Positions 1 to 7,258 of a stretch of 15,539 nt of DNA are shown piece after piece. Each line of letters starts with the position of its first letter. Position 1 is the stretch's first letter. Where the stretch lies: NCBI GenBank assembly GCA_016287065.1, contig JAEEVB010000022.1, positions 1-15,539 on the forward strand, in the 5' to 3' direction. The DNA is from Muribaculaceae bacterium. GTDB taxonomy: Bacteria > Bacteroidota > Bacteroidia > Bacteroidales > Muribaculaceae. The position numbers were made by a program, and so were the translations under genes. The notes below the pieces were generated by a model. It was not told the origin of the DNA and searched no databases. It was given only the letters and a program-made list of their open reading frames with translations.

Positions 1-430
1 TGGGCGTGATGATAGGCTCGGGGAAACGCTCGTTCTCGCGCATGCCATCGGGCAGTTTCCCGCCACACAGTTCGCGGCAGACGTTCTTATACTCGCGCCA
101 GGCACTGCCAGTAAGATAACCGCGAATAATCATTTCCAGCGGGAATGGCTCGCAACGGCGGCCCACAGTAACCATCGGGTCGGGCGTGGCCAGTTTCCAG
201 TTAGGCACGATATCGGCAGTAGCATCCAGGAACTTGGCAGCAATCTGGTTGAGCACCTGCCCCTTCGAGGGTATGCCCTTGGGCAGAATCACATCAAAGG
301 CCGAAATGCGGTCGGTAGCCACCATCACCAGCAGGTCGTTGCCTAAAAAATACACGTCACGAACTTTGCCGTGATAAACTTTCTCTTGTCCTTCAAACTG
401 AAAATCAGTACGAACCAATGTTTTTCCCAT
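1..430 (-). CDS. purC: SAICAR synthase PurC (N-terminal part, cut by window edge)
   Basis: Phosphoribosylaminoimidazole-succinocarboxamide synthase joins CAIR and aspartate with ATP hydrolysis in cytosolic de novo purine synthesis. I read 143 codons on the minus strand from ATG at 430. They begin MGKTLVRTDFQFEGQEKVY and contain the family hallmarks: GKVRDVY near residue 21 (nucleotide-binding strand-turn), ATDRISAFDVILP near residue 38, and RGYLTGSAWREYK near residue 103, followed by FPEPIITP at the edge. This matches the longer bacteroidal PurC form (about 310 residues) rather than the short E. coli enzyme, so roughly the last half is missing only because the window ends. The start is fixed by the -7 promoter element 43 nt upstream and by the family N-terminus. 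It is divergent from the ATPase gene, and its downstream neighbours are not visible. Confidence 0.95.
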   Translation of the reverse strand, partial: MGKTLVRTDFQFEGQEKVYHGKVRDVYFLGNDLLVMVATDRISAFDVILPKGIPSKGQVLNQIAAKFLDATADIVPNWKLATPDPMVTVGRRCEPFPLEMIIRGYLTGSAWREYKNVCRELCGGKLPDGMRENERFPEPIITP

Positions 431-472
431 ATTCTTGAATATTTAATGGATTGTTGTTTTTGAAATCATATG

Positions 473-480
473 CAAATTTA
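473..480 (-). promoter_or_regulatory. Bacteroidetes -7 element for purC
   Basis: On the minus strand this reads TAAATTTG, an exact match to the TAnnTTTG consensus used by the Bacteroidetes primary sigma factor. It lies 43 nt upstream of the purC ATG. No good -33 TTTG sits about 20 bp further upstream (the sequence there is C-rich on the plus strand), so only the -7 half is supported. No PurR-like operator or purine riboswitch was recognised. Confidence 0.55.
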
Positions 481-629
481 GCAAACTTTGTTCACATAAC
501 CCCCGCTCACATTAAAAATCTACACATAAATCTAAATTCTTATGCATGACTGGTTCTCATGCCACCACAATAGCACTCCCTACTGAACAGAAACAAAGTG
601 GCATAAAATTTTAGCATGAAACAACTTTA

Positions 630-719
630 TTAGTAACAACTCTGTTAGTAACAATTCTGTTAGTAACAACCCTATTAGTAACAACTTTATTAGTAATAAA
701 CTTGTTAGTTATAAACTTA
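630..719. repeat. Six 15-bp tandem units with a palindromic core, upstream of the ATPase gene
   Basis: Six back-to-back 15-bp units start at 630, 645, 660, 675, 690 and 705. The first four are close to TTAGTAACAACTCTG, differing mainly in the last four or five bases; the fifth (TTAGTAATAAACTTG) and sixth (TTAGTTATAAACTTA) are more diverged. With the preceding base each unit centres on RTTA-G-TAAY, an odd-length palindrome. Units centred on GTTAGTAAC (twice) and ATTAGTAAT are fully symmetric, and two ATTAGTAAC units have one mismatch. The last units run into the promoter: the -33 CTTG at 701-704 is the end of unit five. Such an array could be a multi-site operator, or could change unit number by slippage; neither is shown. 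Units are contiguous, so this is not a CRISPR array. Confidence 0.85.
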
Positions 720-732
720 TTTCATATCTTTG
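701..732 (+). promoter_or_regulatory. Promoter of the ATPase gene
   Basis: A -33-like CTTG (701-704) is followed after exactly 20 bp by TATCTTTG (725-732), a full match to the Bacteroidetes -7 consensus TAnnTTTG. Transcription should start near 737, giving a leader of about 28 nt before the ATG at 765. The -33 element lies inside the tandem array, so a protein bound to the repeats would be expected to affect polymerase binding. Confidence 0.65.
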
Positions 733-764
733 CAACACAATTAATCAAAACATGCACTACTATT

Positions 765-1901
765 ATGGCAACAGTTAATCCTTTTTTATTTGGCAAATCG
801 GTCGTGGGCGACTATTTCACCGACCGGCATGAAGATGCCAAACGACTGAGTTCCAACCTCACACATGGAATAAATACCATCATCATTTCACCGCGTCGAT
901 GGGGGAAAACCTCATTAGTGAAAAAGGTCATATCTGAGTTTGACCATAGTAACATCAAGCCTATTTTCATAGATATTTTTCAGTGCAAATCGGAGTATGA
1001 ATTCTATCATACCTTCGCCAACGCTGTCATCAAGCAGACTTCATCGAAGATTGACGAATGGGTTGAGATGGCAAAACAATTCTTGTCACGCATTTCACCC
1101 AAATTCTCGTTTGGTCCAGACCCGATGAATGATTTCACCTTCTTTTTTGACTGGAATCCCAAAGATGAGATTGATGCAGATATACTGGAATTACCCGAAA
1201 AAATTGCACAACGCAACAAGATTAAGATCGTGATCTGTCTTGATGAGTTCCAGCAAATAGCCGACTTCGCCCACCCGGAATCATTTCAAAAGAAGTTACG
1301 CTCGGTGTGGCAACACCAGCAAAATGTAACATATTGCATGTTTGGGAGCAAAAAGCACTTGATGGAAAACTTCTTCAACCATAAAAGCATGCCATTCTAC
1401 AAATTTGGTGATATGATGTTCCTGAAAAAGATCCCCACCAATGAGTGGATATCGTTCATCAGTGACAAATTCACCGAAACTGGAAAAAAGATCTCCCCCA
1501 AACAAATAACAAGGATTTGTGATGTGACCGAGAACCAGTCTTCTTACGTACAACACTTGTCATGGATTGTGTGGTATAAATCAGGTAAGACCGTAACTGA
1601 AGAGGATATAGAACAGTCAATTGATGACTTGCTCGAGCAAAACAAAGTATTTTTCCAGCGCGAAGTTGAGCAACTCACCGAATTGCAGATGAATTTTCTC
1701 AGAGCCCTCGCCAACAATATAACCACTGGGTTCAGCAGCAAAGAGGTCATCAGAAAATATCGGCTCGAATCATCGGCCAATGTCAATGCTATAAAAAAAG
1801 CATTGATAAAGAAAGACATTATTGATGTTGACGGGCAGCGCATATCATTCAACGACGCACTATTTCGTCTTTGGATTCAGCGTCAGCAATTCTTTGATTA
1901 A
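765..1901 (+). CDS. P-loop ATPase of the archaeal-type ATPase_2 (COG1672-like) group with C-terminal winged helix
   Basis: A 378-residue cytoplasmic protein beginning MATVNPFLFGKSV. Residues 7-35 (NPFLFGK...RHEDAKRL) resemble the lead-in of the ATPase_2/COG1672 STAND-like ATPases. The Walker A loop is SPRRWGKTS at 42-50, Walker B is IVICLDEFQ at 155-163, and a sensor-1-like strand TYCMFGSKKHLM follows at 189-200. The C-terminal region (about 302-378, EQLTELQMNFLRAL... to the end) looks like a winged helix-turn-helix, as usual in this group. I chose ATG 765 over an in-frame TTG at 702 because the promoter's -7 element (725-732) lies between them and the family starts close to NPF. No Shine-Dalgarno is seen. 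The gene stands alone, is AT-richer than its neighbours and is preceded by palindromic repeats, suggesting self-regulation or acquisition. These ATPases are common in Bacteroidetes and mostly of unknown function; I assign no process. Confidence 0.85.
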   Translation: MATVNPFLFGKSVVGDYFTDRHEDAKRLSSNLTHGINTIIISPRRWGKTSLVKKVISEFDHSNIKPIFIDIFQCKSEYEFYHTFANAVIKQTSSKIDEWVEMAKQFLSRISPKFSFGPDPMNDFTFFFDWNPKDEIDADILELPEKIAQRNKIKIVICLDEFQQIADFAHPESFQKKLRSVWQHQQNVTYCMFGSKKHLMENFFNHKSMPFYKFGDMMFLKKIPTNEWISFISDKFTETGKKISPKQITRICDVTENQSSYVQHLSWIVWYKSGKTVTEEDIEQSIDDLLEQNKVFFQREVEQLTELQMNFLRALANNITTGFSSKEVIRKYRLESSANVNAIKKALIKKDIIDVDGQRISFNDALFRLWIQRQQFFD

Positions 1902-1931
1902 AACCCTTGTTATGCAAGGAACTGACACAAC

Positions 1932-1961
1932 AAAAGGGGCTAGCGCGAAAACGCCAGCCCC
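1932..1961 (-). terminator. Rho-independent terminator after the CotH gene
   Basis: Read on the minus strand, GGGGCTGGCG, a TTTTCG loop and CGCTAGCCCC form a 10-bp stem (one G-U pair) followed by TTTTGTTGT. The stem spans 1936-1961 and lies 22 nt past the CotH stop. Read the other way the stem has an A-C mismatch and no T-run, so it serves the minus-strand gene best. It may also slow polymerase leaving the convergent ATPase gene, which ends at 1901. Confidence 0.8.
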
Positions 1962-1983
1962 TGATGGTATATTTCAATTCTAA

Positions 1984-3672
1984 CTAATGGATACCGAGAA
2001 TGATGTTGATGAGGGCAGTGACATCGAGTACATTCACATTGGTATCGCCATTAATATCGGCCACTTCTGTATCGGTTTCTACAATTTTTAATATCATGTT
2101 GATGAGCAAGGTTACATCATTCACATCGACCTTGCCATCGCGGTTCACGTCACCCAGTTCGAAAGCGTTCGGGTCGAATCCCAGTTGCTGATCCATCCAT
2201 GTAAGGCGGTTATGAATCCATGACTTGAGGTGACTCACCTCGTCGTTGTAGTTCTGGGCAATGTACTGGTTGGGCCACACATACTGTCCCCAGCGGGGCC
2301 ATGCCTGGCTGTTGCGTGACTCGGCACCCTGTGCCGTGAGCATAGTAGCCATCGAGTCGATGGTAGCAATCAGGCGGTCTTCGCGGAAGTTGGTGCGGCG
2401 ATACTGTGCCCAACGCGACTTGAGCAGATTGGTGTAATAGGGATCTTGGTTGAGCTTATACCACCAGAAAGGAATCAGCTGAGTGTCACCACTATTATAG
2501 AGCACGTTGTTGTTTTGCCAAACCCAAGTGTTGGTATACCAACCATAATAATAGTCAGAGTTACCGTAACCCAGGTTGAAGTCCCACAGCACCAGTCTGA
2601 AGCGTGGGTCAACGCTGTCGTTCCACTTATACATCTTGGTGCTCAAGCGATAGCCATCGACATTGTGCGCAAACTCCTGAGCCAGCTGATAGTCGACAAA
2701 CGAGAGTTCATCGAGATATTGGCGATAGCCCTGATCGGGATCAGTAAAATTGCTGGCATTGAGTGCACCCTCCATCTGGTTAATGCGACCATGGATATAA
2801 TTGAGTTGCTCCTCGGTCATTTCTTCATAGTCGGGCGACTTGTACTGGTAGTAAATATAACGGTTGTTATAGGGATAGCCACTGTTGCTAACGGGGTGGT
2901 AATTCGACACATAGGTCACCTCGTCGTTACGGTCCACCTCCACCATATAACCGCCAGTGAGCGCATCGCCTTCGGTTCCGGGGTCTTCCAGATTCAGGCG
3001 GTTCTTGCCCTTGCTCACCGTCTCGATCATGATGTACACACCATAGTAGGTGCCATCGAGAAACACTTCGCAATACTTGCCGTGAGGCGTAAAGCCCATC
3101 CAACGCCGCGACAGTTCGAAGGCGAGCAGGTCGCGCATCATGCTCTTGTCGCTGTAGGGTGCCAGCAAGGCCCAGTCGTTGTCCTTGGCCATGCCCATGA
3201 TTTTCACTTTCACCTTCTTGCCGCCTTCCTCGAGGGGTTTGTCAAGCGGGCGGAACGAGTAGGGTTTCTTGTCGCTCATGGTAAACGACGAGTTGCCGCG
3301 ATAACGCAAGGCAATATAGCCCTCGTAGTCAATGTTTTGGCCGGGATGTGCCACAGTGTCGGCATAATTGAGCTGGCCCTCGCCATTGTCGATGATCTTC
3401 ATGCGGGCGGTGATACGGTTTTCGCGATCAATCTCTTGTCCATTCACTTCAATCCACACGATGGGCAGATTGGTTTGAGTGAGGTTCACATACTGGTTGT
3501 CGGGCGGATAATTCCACCACGAAGTGCTCCGTGGGTTGGCATTCTTCTTGACCTTTTGAGTCGCCATTTTACCGGGCTCGTTATGGTAATAGATGCCCAG
3601 GTCTTGAGCACTGGCTGCGCTGCTCATCATCAAGAGAGCCGCAGCTGCGATTAAAAAACTAAATTTTTTCAT
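1984..3672 (-). CDS. Secreted CotH-family (kinase fold) protein with C-terminal dockerin-like repeat pair
   Basis: A 562-residue exported protein. Residues 1-22 are a Sec signal peptide (MKKF, hydrophobic core, cleavage expected after SAASA). The central part, about 68-495, matches the CotH family, named for a spore-coat protein kinase: RYRGNSS at 123-129 with KKPYSFR, KDNDWALLAPYSDKSMMRD at 163-181, EVFLDGTYYGVYIMIE at 202-217, GGYMVEVDR, and LVLWDFNLGYGN at 360-371, whose DFN corresponds to a metal-binding position of the fold. After a family-typical tail (ESRNSQAWPRWGQY; LKSWIHNRLTWM) comes a dockerin-like pair: a Ca-binding loop at 508-519 (D508, N510, D512, G513, D516, D519) and a second at 539-550 (D539, N541, D543, N547, D550). 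No cohesin gene is present here. Kinase activity and substrate are inference from the family. It ends at a strong terminator; no promoter was recognised in the 79-base gap upstream. Confidence 0.88.
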   Translation of the reverse strand: MKKFSFLIAAAALLMMSSAASAQDLGIYYHNEPGKMATQKVKKNANPRSTSWWNYPPDNQYVNLTQTNLPIVWIEVNGQEIDRENRITARMKIIDNGEGQLNYADTVAHPGQNIDYEGYIALRYRGNSSFTMSDKKPYSFRPLDKPLEEGGKKVKVKIMGMAKDNDWALLAPYSDKSMMRDLLAFELSRRWMGFTPHGKYCEVFLDGTYYGVYIMIETVSKGKNRLNLEDPGTEGDALTGGYMVEVDRNDEVTYVSNYHPVSNSGYPYNNRYIYYQYKSPDYEEMTEEQLNYIHGRINQMEGALNASNFTDPDQGYRQYLDELSFVDYQLAQEFAHNVDGYRLSTKMYKWNDSVDPRFRLVLWDFNLGYGNSDYYYGWYTNTWVWQNNNVLYNSGDTQLIPFWWYKLNQDPYYTNLLKSRWAQYRRTNFREDRLIATIDSMATMLTAQGAESRNSQAWPRWGQYVWPNQYIAQNYNDEVSHLKSWIHNRLTWMDQQLGFDPNAFELGDVNRDGKVDVNDVTLLINMILKIVETDTEVADINGDTNVNVLDVTALINIILGIH

Positions 3673-3751
3673 TATAGGCTGTATTTAAAAAAACATATAT
3701 GTTAATAGAACACATTCTAGAATATAGCGTTTTGCATTGAGCAAAAAGGGA

Positions 3752-4792
3752 TTACAGCGAGACTTCGCCACACAGGTCGCTGTTAAAGTAGCGCTTCACC
3801 GCATCGGGTTTCAGCCCCATACCGAAGAGGTACATCAGCTTGGTGATTGCCGCTTCACTGGTCATGTCATGGCCACTCACCACACCGGCCTTTGCCAGGC
3901 AGTTACCGGTCTCATAAAGTTCGTCGTGCACGCCACCATTGGGACACTGCGTCACATTCACGATGACCACGCCGCGGTCGGTTGCCTCGCGAATGAGCGA
4001 GGTGAACCAAGGTTCACTAGGGCTGTTTCCAGCTCCATAGGTCTTGAGCACGATACCCTTGATGTCGGGCGTGTTGAGCAGGTATTTGATCGTTGACGGG
4101 GTAATGCCGGGGTGCAATTCCAGGAACATCACATTGGGGTCGAGATTGTATCGCACCTTCAAGGGCCGCTTCGACGGCAAACGGTAGAGCATATCCTTAA
4201 AATACTTGATATCAAGTCCAATGCGAGCCAGTTCAGGATAATTATTACTCATGAAAGCATTGAAATTATTGGCACTCATCTTGGTGCTGCGGTTGCCACG
4301 CCACAAGTGGTTCTCGAAAAGGATGGCCACCTCCTGCACCATCGCCTCACCAGTGCGCTTGTCGACCTCGGCAGCCACCTGCAGGGCGGTGATGAGATTC
4401 TCATCGCCATCGGTGCGCACCTCGCCTATGGGCAACTGCGAACCCGTGATAATGACGGGCTTGCTCAGGTTCTCGAGCATGAAACTGAGTGCTGAGGCTG
4501 TAAATGCCATGGTATCGGTGCCATGCAGCACCACAAAACCGTCATAATCGTCATAGTTGTCTTCGATGGCTTTGGCGATGTCGGCCCAGTGCTGCGGGTT
4601 CATATTCGAACTGTCGATGGGAGGATCGAACTGTATGTTGTCGATGTTATACTCCAGTTTTTTCACGCGGGGAACATTCTCCATCAGGTGCGAGAAGTCG
4701 AAAGGCTGCAGCGCCTTGGTCTCAGGATTCTCGATCATACCTATGGTGCCACCGGTGTAGATGATGAGGATTTTTGGTTTATGGTCTTTCAT
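3752..4792 (-). CDS. ansA: Type I (cytosolic) L-asparaginase
   Basis: Hydrolyses L-asparagine to aspartate and ammonia. The 346-residue length fits the type I enzymes, and the absence of a signal peptide places it in the cytosol. Active-site landmarks are present: YTGGTIGM at 12-19 with the first catalytic Thr at 16, HGTDTMAFTAS at 90-100 with the Thr92-Asp93 pair, ITGSQLPIGEVRTDGDEN at 115-132, and RGNRSTK at 165-171 with Lys171 of the second triad. The C-terminal half contains LKTYGAGNSPS and NVTQCPNGGV, typical of AnsA. It is the last gene of the cluster, 30 nt after the lipoprotein esterase and with no promoter of its own visible. A 6-bp hairpin just past its stop (3730-3746) lacks a T-run and is not a convincing terminator. 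The functional link to the esterases upstream is unclear. Confidence 0.95.
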   Translation of the reverse strand: MKDHKPKILIIYTGGTIGMIENPETKALQPFDFSHLMENVPRVKKLEYNIDNIQFDPPIDSSNMNPQHWADIAKAIEDNYDDYDGFVVLHGTDTMAFTASALSFMLENLSKPVIITGSQLPIGEVRTDGDENLITALQVAAEVDKRTGEAMVQEVAILFENHLWRGNRSTKMSANNFNAFMSNNYPELARIGLDIKYFKDMLYRLPSKRPLKVRYNLDPNVMFLELHPGITPSTIKYLLNTPDIKGIVLKTYGAGNSPSEPWFTSLIREATDRGVVIVNVTQCPNGGVHDELYETGNCLAKAGVVSGHDMTSEAAITKLMYLFGMGLKPDAVKRYFNSDLCGEVSL

Positions 4793-4822
4793 TGCTATGT
4801 TGTTTATGGTTTTATCAAAGTG

Positions 4823-5914
4823 TTATGCTGCCTCCTTCTCAACGGGCTGTGGTGCAACCTCGGGCGCCTGTTGCGTTTCGGGCTTTTTCACCTCGGGCTT
4901 GGGCGCATCTTTTTGGGGTTCAGGTTTCTTGGTCTCGATTTTCTTGACTTCGGTTGTCCTAGCCGCCTTGTCACGCGTAACGATGCTGGTGTTGCACTTC
5001 ACTGGCATGCCCGAAAGCGCCTGCTTGAAGAAGTTGAGATGCTTTTCGAGCGACTCCTCCCAGTATTTCCAGCTATGTTGCCCGGCACGAATGGTGAAAT
5101 CGTGTGCAATGCCCTTGGCTTCGAGTGCTTGGTGCAGGGCCATGTTCACCTCAAAGAAGAAGTCGCGGTCGCCACAGTCAATGATGATGTTCTGCCCAGC
5201 TTTGAGCATCGGCACCAGACTTGCTACCGAGTGTGTGGCCCAAACGCCCCTTGACGAGGCATACTTGCCCAGTCGCTTGTCGATGTTCCAACTGTCGGGG
5301 AATTTGGTGATATCCACGCCACCACTCATACTGCCGCAATGCTTGAACACATCAGGGTGACGCCATGCCAGCCACAAGGCTCCGTGGCCGCCCATGCTCA
5401 TGCCCGTGATGGCGCGCTTGTCGGCCTTGGCTATGGTGCGATAGTGAATGTCCATATACTCGATCAATTCTTTCGACACATAGGTCTCGAACTGCATCTT
5501 GGGGTCGATGGGCGAGTCGAAGTACCAGCTATCCTGTCCATCGGGGCACACAATGATCATGCCATATTGCGTGGCTTTCTGCTTCAAGTCAACATGATTG
5601 GACCATGCCATATAGTTGTCATCGGCGCCATGCAGCAGGTAAAGCACTGGGTAACGCTCTGCCCCACCCTTCAGGTACTGCTCGGGCACAAACACCATGT
5701 TGGTGATAGGTCGCCCCATCTTGGCACTTGGCACCTCGACTGTGTCTTGCTGCTGGGTTACCTGCACGAGGCTGTCGTTATTGACAGTTTCAACCTGCTG
5801 TGATGCGCTCACCGAGGACGAAGCGCTTGCCGGAGCCTCGCTGCCTGCTTGCTTGCGGCAACCTACCACGAGCAGCGCCACGAGCGTCAATGATATCAGC
5901 CACCTTTGTTTCAT
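4823..5914 (-). CDS. Lipoprotein esterase (esterase D / PF00756-like) with Lys-Pro-rich tail
   Basis: A 363-residue exported alpha/beta hydrolase. The N-terminus is a lipoprotein signal ending VALLVVGC, so Cys19 should be lipidated. A Ser/Gln-rich linker (20-60) precedes the hydrolase domain (about 61-302): oxyanion segment LYLLHGADD near 91-99, PDGQDSWYFDSP at 124-135, nucleophile elbow GMSMGG with Ser173, probable acid Asp248 or Asp251 (IIDCGDRDFFF), and His280 in GQHSW. Residues about 321-363 are a Lys/Pro/Glu-rich low-complexity tail (TKKPEPQKDAPKPEVKK) that its neighbour lacks. The start overlaps the stop of the upstream paralogue (ATGA), so expression is probably coupled. The family covers feruloyl/acetyl esterases, S-formylglutathione hydrolase-like and mycolyltransferase-like enzymes; the substrate here is unknown. 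Outer-membrane or periplasmic location is inferred from the lipobox. Confidence 0.88.
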   Translation of the reverse strand: MKQRWLISLTLVALLVVGCRKQAGSEAPASASSSVSASQQVETVNNDSLVQVTQQQDTVEVPSAKMGRPITNMVFVPEQYLKGGAERYPVLYLLHGADDNYMAWSNHVDLKQKATQYGMIIVCPDGQDSWYFDSPIDPKMQFETYVSKELIEYMDIHYRTIAKADKRAITGMSMGGHGALWLAWRHPDVFKHCGSMSGGVDITKFPDSWNIDKRLGKYASSRGVWATHSVASLVPMLKAGQNIIIDCGDRDFFFEVNMALHQALEAKGIAHDFTIRAGQHSWKYWEESLEKHLNFFKQALSGMPVKCNTSIVTRDKAARTTEVKKIETKKPEPQKDAPKPEVKKPETQQAPEVAPQPVEKEAA

Positions 5915-6807
5915 GGTTTCATGTGTTTATAACCTTTTTGAAATGCCTTTTCGAAGAACACCAATTGGAAGTCGAGCGAGTTCACCCAGTAGTTCCACGA
6001 ATGCTTACCCGGCCTGATGATGAAATCGTGAGGTATCTGATGCGTGAGCAATGCCTGATGCAGGTCAAGGTTCACCTGATAGAAGAAATCGCTGTAACCA
6101 TCGTCGATGATGATGTTCTGACCTGCTTTGAGTGTAGGCACCAGGTTGATAACAGCGTGGTTGGCCCAGCGTTTCTTGTTGGTCTCGTACTTGCCCAATC
6201 GCTTATCAAGTTTCCAACGATTAGGAAACTTGGTGATGTCGACTCCGCCACTCATGCTACCGCAAGAGCCAAATACATCGGGATGGCGGAAACCCAGCCA
6301 CAGTCCACCGTGTCCGCCCATGCTCAGGCCCGTGATAGCGCGCATGTGGGGCGAATCGTAGGTGCGGTAGTGCTCGTCGATGTAGGCCACCAGTTCTTTT
6401 GACACATAAGTCTCAAACTGCATCTTGGGGTCGACGGGCGAGTCGAAGTACCAGCTGTCTTGACCGTCGGGGCACACGATAATCATGCTGTGCTTGGTGG
6501 CAAGGGCATCCAAGTTGGTCTTCTTTGACCAGTCACTATAACAGCCGTCGGCACCGTGCAACAGGTAGAGCACAGGGTAACGTCGCTCCTGGTCACCTGT
6601 CAGGTATTGTTCGGGCACTATCACCACATTCTTGATGTTGCGACCCATCTTGGCGCTCATCACCTTCACGGTATCGGCTTGTGCCACCTCCTCGGCAACC
6701 GAAGTGAGCACTTCGTCCTGCGCCTGAGTGCTCCATGCGCTTGCACACAACAAGGTCATGCACAGCACCAGTAGTTTCAAGTAGTCTTTCATTTTATATT
6801 GCATCAT
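5911..6807 (-). CDS. Secreted esterase (esterase D / PF00756-like), paralogue of the next gene
   Basis: A 298-residue exported alpha/beta hydrolase very similar to the downstream lipoprotein esterase, with long shared runs such as VCPDGQDSWYFDSP, DPKMQFETYVSKEL and CGSMSGGVDITKFP. The catalytic set is Ser162 in GLSMGG, Asp236 or Asp240 (IIDDGYSDFF) and His269 in GKHSW. The signal peptide lacks a lipobox and should be cut after TQAQ or just before it, giving a free periplasmic or secreted enzyme. ATG codons at 6807, 6804 and 6792 are all possible; MKDYLKLL at 6792 gives the more usual signal peptide (293 residues), and no Shine-Dalgarno decides. The gene begins 10 nt after tadA and its TGA overlaps the ATG of the lipoprotein paralogue. 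It probably arose with that gene by tandem duplication. The substrate is unknown. Confidence 0.88.
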   Translation of the reverse strand: MMQYKMKDYLKLLVLCMTLLCASAWSTQAQDEVLTSVAEEVAQADTVKVMSAKMGRNIKNVVIVPEQYLTGDQERRYPVLYLLHGADGCYSDWSKKTNLDALATKHSMIIVCPDGQDSWYFDSPVDPKMQFETYVSKELVAYIDEHYRTYDSPHMRAITGLSMGGHGGLWLGFRHPDVFGSCGSMSGGVDITKFPNRWKLDKRLGKYETNKKRWANHAVINLVPTLKAGQNIIIDDGYSDFFYQVNLDLHQALLTHQIPHDFIIRPGKHSWNYWVNSLDFQLVFFEKAFQKGYKHMKP

Positions 6808-6817
6808 TTTATTGTTT

Positions 6818-7258
6818 TTATCTTTTGCTTTTAAAAAAATCTGTCATGAGCGAGGCACACTCCTCGGCCAGCACGCCACCCTCTACCACCGTCTTCTTAT
6901 GGAAGGGTTTCTCACAATAAGTGTGATAGCCACGTTTGGGGTCATCGCACCCATACACCACCCGCGCTATCTGGCTCCAGCCCAGCGCACCGGCGCACAT
7001 CAGACAAGGTTCCACCGTCACATAGAGGGTGCAATCAGTCAGATACTTGCCGCCCAAGTAGGATGCCGCCGCCGTAATGGCCTGCATCTCGGCATGTGCC
7101 GTGACATCGGTAAGCGTCTGCGTCAGGTTGTGTCCGCGCGCTATGATTCGCCCATGGCTCACAATCACTGCACCGATGGGCACCTCATCGCGTTCGAGCG
7201 CCTTGTGGGCCTCGTCGAGCGCCTGCCGCATATATTTCTCGTCATCAACGGTTATCAT
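6818..7258 (-). CDS. tadA: tRNA-specific adenosine deaminase TadA
   Basis: Deaminates A34 to inosine in the anticodon of tRNA-Arg(ACG), letting one tRNA read three CGN codons; this is an essential cytosolic step in most bacteria. The 146-residue length is normal. The zinc site is complete: HAE at 55-57 (His55 ligand, Glu57 proton shuttle) and PCLMC at 84-88 (Cys85, Cys88). EVPIGAVIV at 25-33, RGHN at 41-44 and VEPCLMCAGAL further distinguish TadA from cytidine and guanine deaminases. The C-terminus ends FFKSKR. The start overlaps the stop of the LRR gene by ATGA, and the esterase starts 10 nt downstream, so it is an internal operon member. Its company of exported proteins has no obvious functional logic. 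Confidence 0.95.
   Translation of the reverse strand: MITVDDEKYMRQALDEAHKALERDEVPIGAVIVSHGRIIARGHNLTQTLTDVTAHAEMQAITAAASYLGGKYLTDCTLYVTVEPCLMCAGALGWSQIARVVYGCDDPKRGYHTYCEKPFHKKTVVEGGVLAEECASLMTDFFKSKR

Larger units (their letters stand above)
431..764. other. Divergent intergenic region between purC and the ATPase gene
   Basis: These 334 bases hold no convincing gene. From left to right they contain the AT-rich purC leader and its -7 element (473-480), a weak 7-bp inverted repeat (ATGCCAC at 559-565 against GTGGCAT at 598-604, 32-base loop, no T-run), six 15-bp tandem units (630-719), and the promoter and short leader of the ATPase gene. The stretch is visibly AT-richer than the flanking purC gene. 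Confidence 0.8.

Noticed and set aside
559..604. Inverted repeat ATGCCAC/GTGGCAT left of the tandem array.
   Set aside because: Only 7 bp with a 32-base loop, no T-run and no gene ending there; likely chance.
630..719. CRISPR-like or phage-iteron interpretation of the 15-bp repeats.
   Set aside because: Units are contiguous with no spacers and far too short for CRISPR. No replication initiator, cas or phage genes are nearby, so an origin is not supported.
702..764. In-frame TTG extension of the ATPase giving 21 more residues.
   Set aside because: The extension overlaps the last tandem unit and spans the -7 element, so it would lie mostly upstream of the transcript start. The family begins near the NPF segment that follows ATG 765.
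2446..3654. Long open frame of 402 codons on the plus strand opposite the CotH gene.
   Set aside because: It is antisense to a gene with clear domain and signal-peptide evidence. Its translation is rich in His, Val and Ile without domain motifs, and it is the expected by-product of codon usage in the real frame.
3692..3703. Perfect palindrome AACATATATGTT with an adjacent T-run before the CotH gene.
   Set aside because: The stem is all but pure A/T with almost no loop and lies close upstream of the CotH start; too weak for a terminator and no known operator match.
3730..3746. Six-base-pair hairpin TTTTGC/GCAAAA just past the ansA stop.
   Set aside because: The stem is AT-rich and no T-run follows on the minus strand, so it does not qualify as a terminator.
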